Source of the DNA: an uncultured Shinella sp.
GTDB lineage: Bacteria; Pseudomonadota; Alphaproteobacteria; Rhizobiales; Rhizobiaceae
Assembly: GCA_946886325.1 (NCBI GenBank)
Contig: CAMPIK010000072.1
Location: 1-9,105 of the forward strand
Direction of reading: 5' to 3'
DNA length: 9,105 nucleotides
Each line of letters begins with the position of its first letter. The first letter of the stretch is position 1. Both the position numbers and the translations under genes were made by a program. Shown piece after piece: positions 5,963 to 9,105 of this stretch. The notes beneath the pieces were generated by a model, which ran no database searches, was not told where the DNA came from, and saw nothing but the letters and a program-made list of their open reading frames with translations.

Positions 5963-8900
5963 TCACTTTGTCGCGAGTTGGGCAAGGCTCGCCGCCAGCA
6001 TCGCCTCGTCGAGCCAGAATGTCGCGGGCGCCTCGGTGTAGATGAGCCCGCAGCGGATTGCGTGATCCGGATAGAGCGGGGCCAGCACCGCGCGATAGAT
6101 CGCAAGCTGCGCCCGATGCTCGAACGGAATGTCATCGGGCGAGGCAGGCGGAGTGCGGTTGGTCTTGAAGTCCACGATCTCGACCGTATCCGTGCCGACG
6201 GCCATGCGGTCGATCCGGCCGGAGACCGCATAGTCCCGCGTGCCGAGCCTGAGCGTTCCCATGATCGACACTTCGGCGCGCGCTGTCGGCGAGAAGATCG
6301 GCGCAAGCGCCGGGTCGGCCATCACGGCGAGTGCGGACCGGACAAGTCCATCCCGTTCTCTCTCCGGCCAATCCGTAGTCGCACGCAGCAGGTAGCGCCG
6401 CGCGGCGGCCTCCCGCTCTTCTGCCGGAAGGCCCGGCAGGACCTGGAGGAAACGGTGAAGGATGCGGCCGCGCTCCAGCAGACGCGCCGATCCGCCGCCC
6501 TTGCGGGCAAAAAGCGCGGAGCCGACGACGAGATCGGCCTCCGCCGTGTCGATCACGGCCGAGGCACCGGAGGGGCTGAGCGGCCGCGGCAGCGAAACCT
6601 GCGGCGGAAGCGGTCGCCAGAGCGCCTCGGGCGCCGTACTTCCGGTTTCGCCCTCTGTCCGATCCACCGGCTGGGCCGTGCCCGTGGCCATCTCCGCCGC
6701 GCCGGTCTCGCGCCAGCGAAGACCGGCCCATTCGTCGCCGCCGGCGCGAAATGTCGCCTCGCTTCCGCGGGGATCGGTCGAAAGGCCCTGCATCACCATC
6801 TCGTGCCAGATGCCGCGATTGGCAAGCGCGCCGCGATAGCCGCAGACCACCAGCCGGTCGGCCGCCCGCGTCATCGCCACATAGAGAAGCCGGCGGTATT
6901 CCTCCTCCGCCAGTTCGCCGCGCCGCGCCGCATCCGCATCGCTGAGCGCATTGGAGACGGTTTTCAGCGGTAGCCAGACGGGGAAACGCTCCGGCCCGTC
7001 GCCATCGAGAAGGCGGAGCTTCGACAGATGGCTGTGGTTGAACGGCTTGCCGCCGCCATCGACCAGAAAAACGACCGGCGCCTCCAGTCCCTTGGCCGCA
7101 TGCACGGTCATGATACGGATCTCGCCGCCGCCCTTGTCCTGCTCGCGCTTGACCTGCGGCGCCTCCATGTCGAGCGTGGCGAGAAAGGCCTGCAGGCCGG
7201 GCAGGCCGCTCTTCTCCTGCTCCAGCGCAAAGGACAGGAACTCGTCGAGGATTTCCCGCGCCTCCGTGCCGAGCCTTGCCAGGATCGCCTTGCGGCCGCC
7301 GGACGCGCCGAGAACGCGGGCGTAGAAATCATGCACAGGAAGTGCGCGCGCCTGATCGATGTAAGTCTGTAGCCGGGCAACGATCGGTGCGAGGCGGTCG
7401 TCGGTGGCCGCGTTCAGCGTGCTCCACAGCCCCGTCTTTTCCGACCGGTGGCCGGCCAGTTGGAACAGGCTCTCCTCGTCGATGCCGAAGAGCGGGCTTT
7501 TCAGCAGTGCGGCAAGCGAAAGATCGTCCTCCGGCAGCACCGCGAACCGGCCGAGCGCCATCAGGTCCTGCACGGCGATATGGTCGGTCAGCACGAGCCG
7601 GTCGGCACCGGCGACGGGAATGCGGTGGTTCTGCTTCAGCGTCCGGGTCAGCGCACCGACGAAGGCGTCGCGCTTGCGCACCAGCACGATGACGTCGCCC
7701 GCCGTCATCGGCCGCGCGCCGCCTTTCTCGACGACGGTCTCGCGGCCGATCCAGTCGGCCAGCGTATCGGCGATCCGCCGCGCCAGGATGTTGATGGGGG
7801 CGGCCTCCGGCACAGCGTCGAACGGCGCCGTCCAGTCCTCGTCCTCGACCGTCGCCTCCGGCGCGATCATCTCCCAGACATCGACGGCGCCCGGCTCGCG
7901 GCCGCGATTGGAGGCGTGCACGATCCCGTCGCCGCCGGGTGAGAGGCCCCGGGCGTTCGTCGGGTCGCGGAAGACCTGGTCGACGGCGGTCAACACGTCC
8001 CGGGTCGAGCGGAAGGACAAGAGAAGCCGGATCGGATCAAACCGGGCGCGCCCGGCTTCCGCCCGCCGGGCCGTCTCGCGGCCCTCCTCGGCGAATCGCT
8101 CCGGCTGCGCCCCCTGGAAGGAATAGATCGACTGTTTCTCGTCGCCGACGGCGAAGATCGTGCGGCGCTGGACCCGCGCCGTTTCGCCGGCGAAGAAATC
8201 GCCGGTGAGCGAGCTGATGATCTGCCATTGCCGCGGGCTCGTGTCCTGCGCCTCGTCGACGAGGATGTGGTCGATGCCCTGGTCGAGCTTGTAGTGCACC
8301 CAGGCGCTCACGCCGTCGCGCGTCAGCAAGGCGGCCGCCCGGTGGATGAGGTCGTCGAAATCGAGCAGGCTGCGGCTGCGCTTCAGGTCTTCGTAATCGG
8401 CATCGAGCCGCTCGGCGATGACGAGGGCCGCGCGCGTCGCGGTGAACATGCCAAACCGGCGAAGGCGGTCGTCGCAAGCGACCACATGTGCCTGAGCCTC
8501 CGCGAATTGTTCCTCCAGATGCGGCGCCGCATCGCGCAGTTTCTTCGACAGAAAGGCGCGGTCGAGCTTGGCCGGCGAACCGGATTTGGTGAAGAAGAGG
8601 TCCTTGAGTGCCCTTTCGCGCTCCTCCGCGCCTTTCATGGCAGCGATCGAGCCGAGCGTCCGCGCATTCTGCTTCACCGTATCGCTGCCGAGGCTGTCCG
8701 CCATCGCGACATAGTCGAGCAGCGCCGGTCCCGTGAGGCCCGGCAGCGGCCAGAAGCCGGCCCGGATCGTCTCCTCCGTCTCGCCGGCCTCAAGGCCGAT
8801 CCTGTTGCGAAGGACCGCATCGGAACCGCCCAGCTTTGCCGCGTCCGCCAGAAATCCGCGAATATCCGTGCGTTTGGCAATGATCTCGGAGAGCAGCCGC

Positions 8901-9105
8901 TCAAGGCCGGTGTCGTCGGCGAGATCGAGCACGGTCGCGAAGGCGTCGGCAAGCCCGCGATCGTCCTCCATCGCCGTCGCAGTCAGGAGCGCGCGGCGGG
9001 CATCGGCGAGGAGCACCGAGGCCGCCCGGTCGTCGAGCACGGAGAAGTGTCCCGCCACATTGGCTTCCAGCGGAAACTGGTGCAGCAGCGCCTCGCAGAA
9101 GGCGT
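5963..9105 (-). CDS. addA: Double-strand break repair helicase-nuclease AddA (N-terminus missing)
   Basis: AddA is the UvrD-like helicase and nuclease subunit of AddAB, which resects double-strand breaks for RecA and responds to Chi-like sites. About 1046 residues are visible. The frame runs off the right edge, so the Walker A motif and roughly 100 or more N-terminal residues are missing. A GTG at 9058 is internal: in-frame codons before it read AFCEALLHQFPLEAN, the family's motif Ia region. Numbering from that GTG, motif II is VDEAQD (267-272), motif III AVGDEKQSIYSFQG (303-316), motif IV LLLSFRST (345-352), motif V MTVHAAKGLE (650-659) and motif VI LLYVAMTRAADRL (724-736). The C-terminal PD-(D/E)XK nuclease has GRILHRFL (864-871), GRIDR (947-951), VDFKTN (962-967; Asp963, Lys965) and QLAIYR (984-989), so the nuclease looks active. 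addB is expected beyond the right edge. Confidence 0.97.
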   Translation of the reverse strand, partial: AFCEALLHQFPLEANVAGHFSVLDDRAASVLLADARRALLTATAMEDDRGLADAFATVLDLADDTGLERLLSEIIAKRTDIRGFLADAAKLGGSDAVLRNRIGLEAGETEETIRAGFWPLPGLTGPALLDYVAMADSLGSDTVKQNARTLGSIAAMKGAEERERALKDLFFTKSGSPAKLDRAFLSKKLRDAAPHLEEQFAEAQAHVVACDDRLRRFGMFTATRAALVIAERLDADYEDLKRSRSLLDFDDLIHRAAALLTRDGVSAWVHYKLDQGIDHILVDEAQDTSPRQWQIISSLTGDFFAGETARVQRRTIFAVGDEKQSIYSFQGAQPERFAEEGRETARRAEAGRARFDPIRLLLSFRSTRDVLTAVDQVFRDPTNARGLSPGGDGIVHASNRGREPGAVDVWEMIAPEATVEDEDWTAPFDAVPEAAPINILARRIADTLADWIGRETVVEKGGARPMTAGDVIVLVRKRDAFVGALTRTLKQNHRIPVAGADRLVLTDHIAVQDLMALGRFAVLPEDDLSLAALLKSPLFGIDEESLFQLAGHRSEKTGLWSTLNAATDDRLAPIVARLQTYIDQARALPVHDFYARVLGASGGRKAILARLGTEAREILDEFLSFALEQEKSGLPGLQAFLATLDMEAPQVKREQDKGGGEIRIMTVHAAKGLEAPVVFLVDGGGKPFNHSHLSKLRLLDGDGPERFPVWLPLKTVSNALSDADAARRGELAEEEYRRLLYVAMTRAADRLVVCGYRGALANRGIWHEMVMQGLSTDPRGSEATFRAGGDEWAGLRWRETGAAEMATGTAQPVDRTEGETGSTAPEALWRPLPPQVSLPRPLSPSGASAVIDTAEADLVVGSALFARKGGGSARLLERGRILHRFLQVLPGLPAEEREAAARRYLLRATTDWPERERDGLVRSALAVMADPALAPIFSPTARAEVSIMGTLRLGTRDYAVSGRIDRMAVGTDTVEIVDFKTNRTPPASPDDIPFEHRAQLAIYRAVLAPLYPDHAIRCGLIYTEAPATFWLDEAMLAASLAQLATK

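Noticed and set aside
5911..6306. Minus-strand open frame of 131 codons at the addA 3' end, overlapping the addA-trxA gap
   Set aside because: It is a different frame inside addA, rich in Arg and Ser, and shows no separate start signal.
5951..6973. Plus-strand open frame of 340 codons opposite the 3' part of addA
   Set aside because: Arg-rich shadow of the AddA nuclease and motif VI region, where the minus strand keeps all catalytic residues in frame.
9056..9058. GTG as a possible addA start
   Set aside because: Fifteen in-frame codons before it encode conserved AddA sequence, and the helicase motif I has yet to appear; the true start is beyond the window.
1..9105. tRNA, rRNA, CRISPR repeats, insertion sequences, toxin-antitoxin or phage genes
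   Set aside because: I looked on both strands and found no repeat arrays, terminal inverted repeats, transposase motifs or RNA-gene signatures; coding space is almost fully used by core genes.

Overview
This is a GC-rich window (well over 60% G+C by eye) with strongly GC-biased third codon positions, so most long overlapping open frames are shadows of real genes. Gene content and order (trpF-trpB-trpA-accD-folC facing trxA-addA), together with the protein sequences, most resemble the chromosomal core of an alphaproteobacterium of the Hyphomicrobiales, probably Rhizobiaceae (Rhizobium, Agrobacterium, Ensifer or Shinella type). The taxonomic call comes from recognising these sequences, not from a search.

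Layout. Bases 1-117 hold the last 38 codons of an unidentified protein reading rightward. It faces a small two-helix membrane protein of the Pmp3/UPF0057 family on the minus strand (150-341). Bases 342-459 are a 118-bp divergent intergenic region with a plausible minus-strand promoter and two short palindromes sharing TGCG/CGCA arms. From 460 to 5510 five plus-strand genes are closely packed: trpF, trpB, trpA, accD and folC. The joints are a 4-bp overlap (GTGA), then gaps of 1, 38 and 21 bases, which suggests one transcription unit. A hairpin directly after folC separates it from the convergent minus-strand pair: trxA (5562-5885) and addA (5963 to beyond the right edge, N-terminus missing).

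Function. TrpF, TrpB and TrpA carry out the phosphoribosylanthranilate isomerase step and the last step of tryptophan synthesis. The TrpD and TrpC steps between and before them must be encoded elsewhere. AccD is the carboxyltransferase beta subunit that makes malonyl-CoA for fatty acid synthesis, and FolC makes and extends folates. Thioredoxin and the AddA helicase-nuclease form the opposing unit, for disulfide reduction and double-strand break processing.

The window is essentially housekeeping. I see no mobile element, CRISPR array, RNA gene, toxin-antitoxin pair, defence island or other unusual system. The points most worth a second look are the palindromes upstream of trpF, its apparent lack of a ribosome binding site next to an overlapping six-codon ORF, and the degenerate zinc ribbon of AccD.
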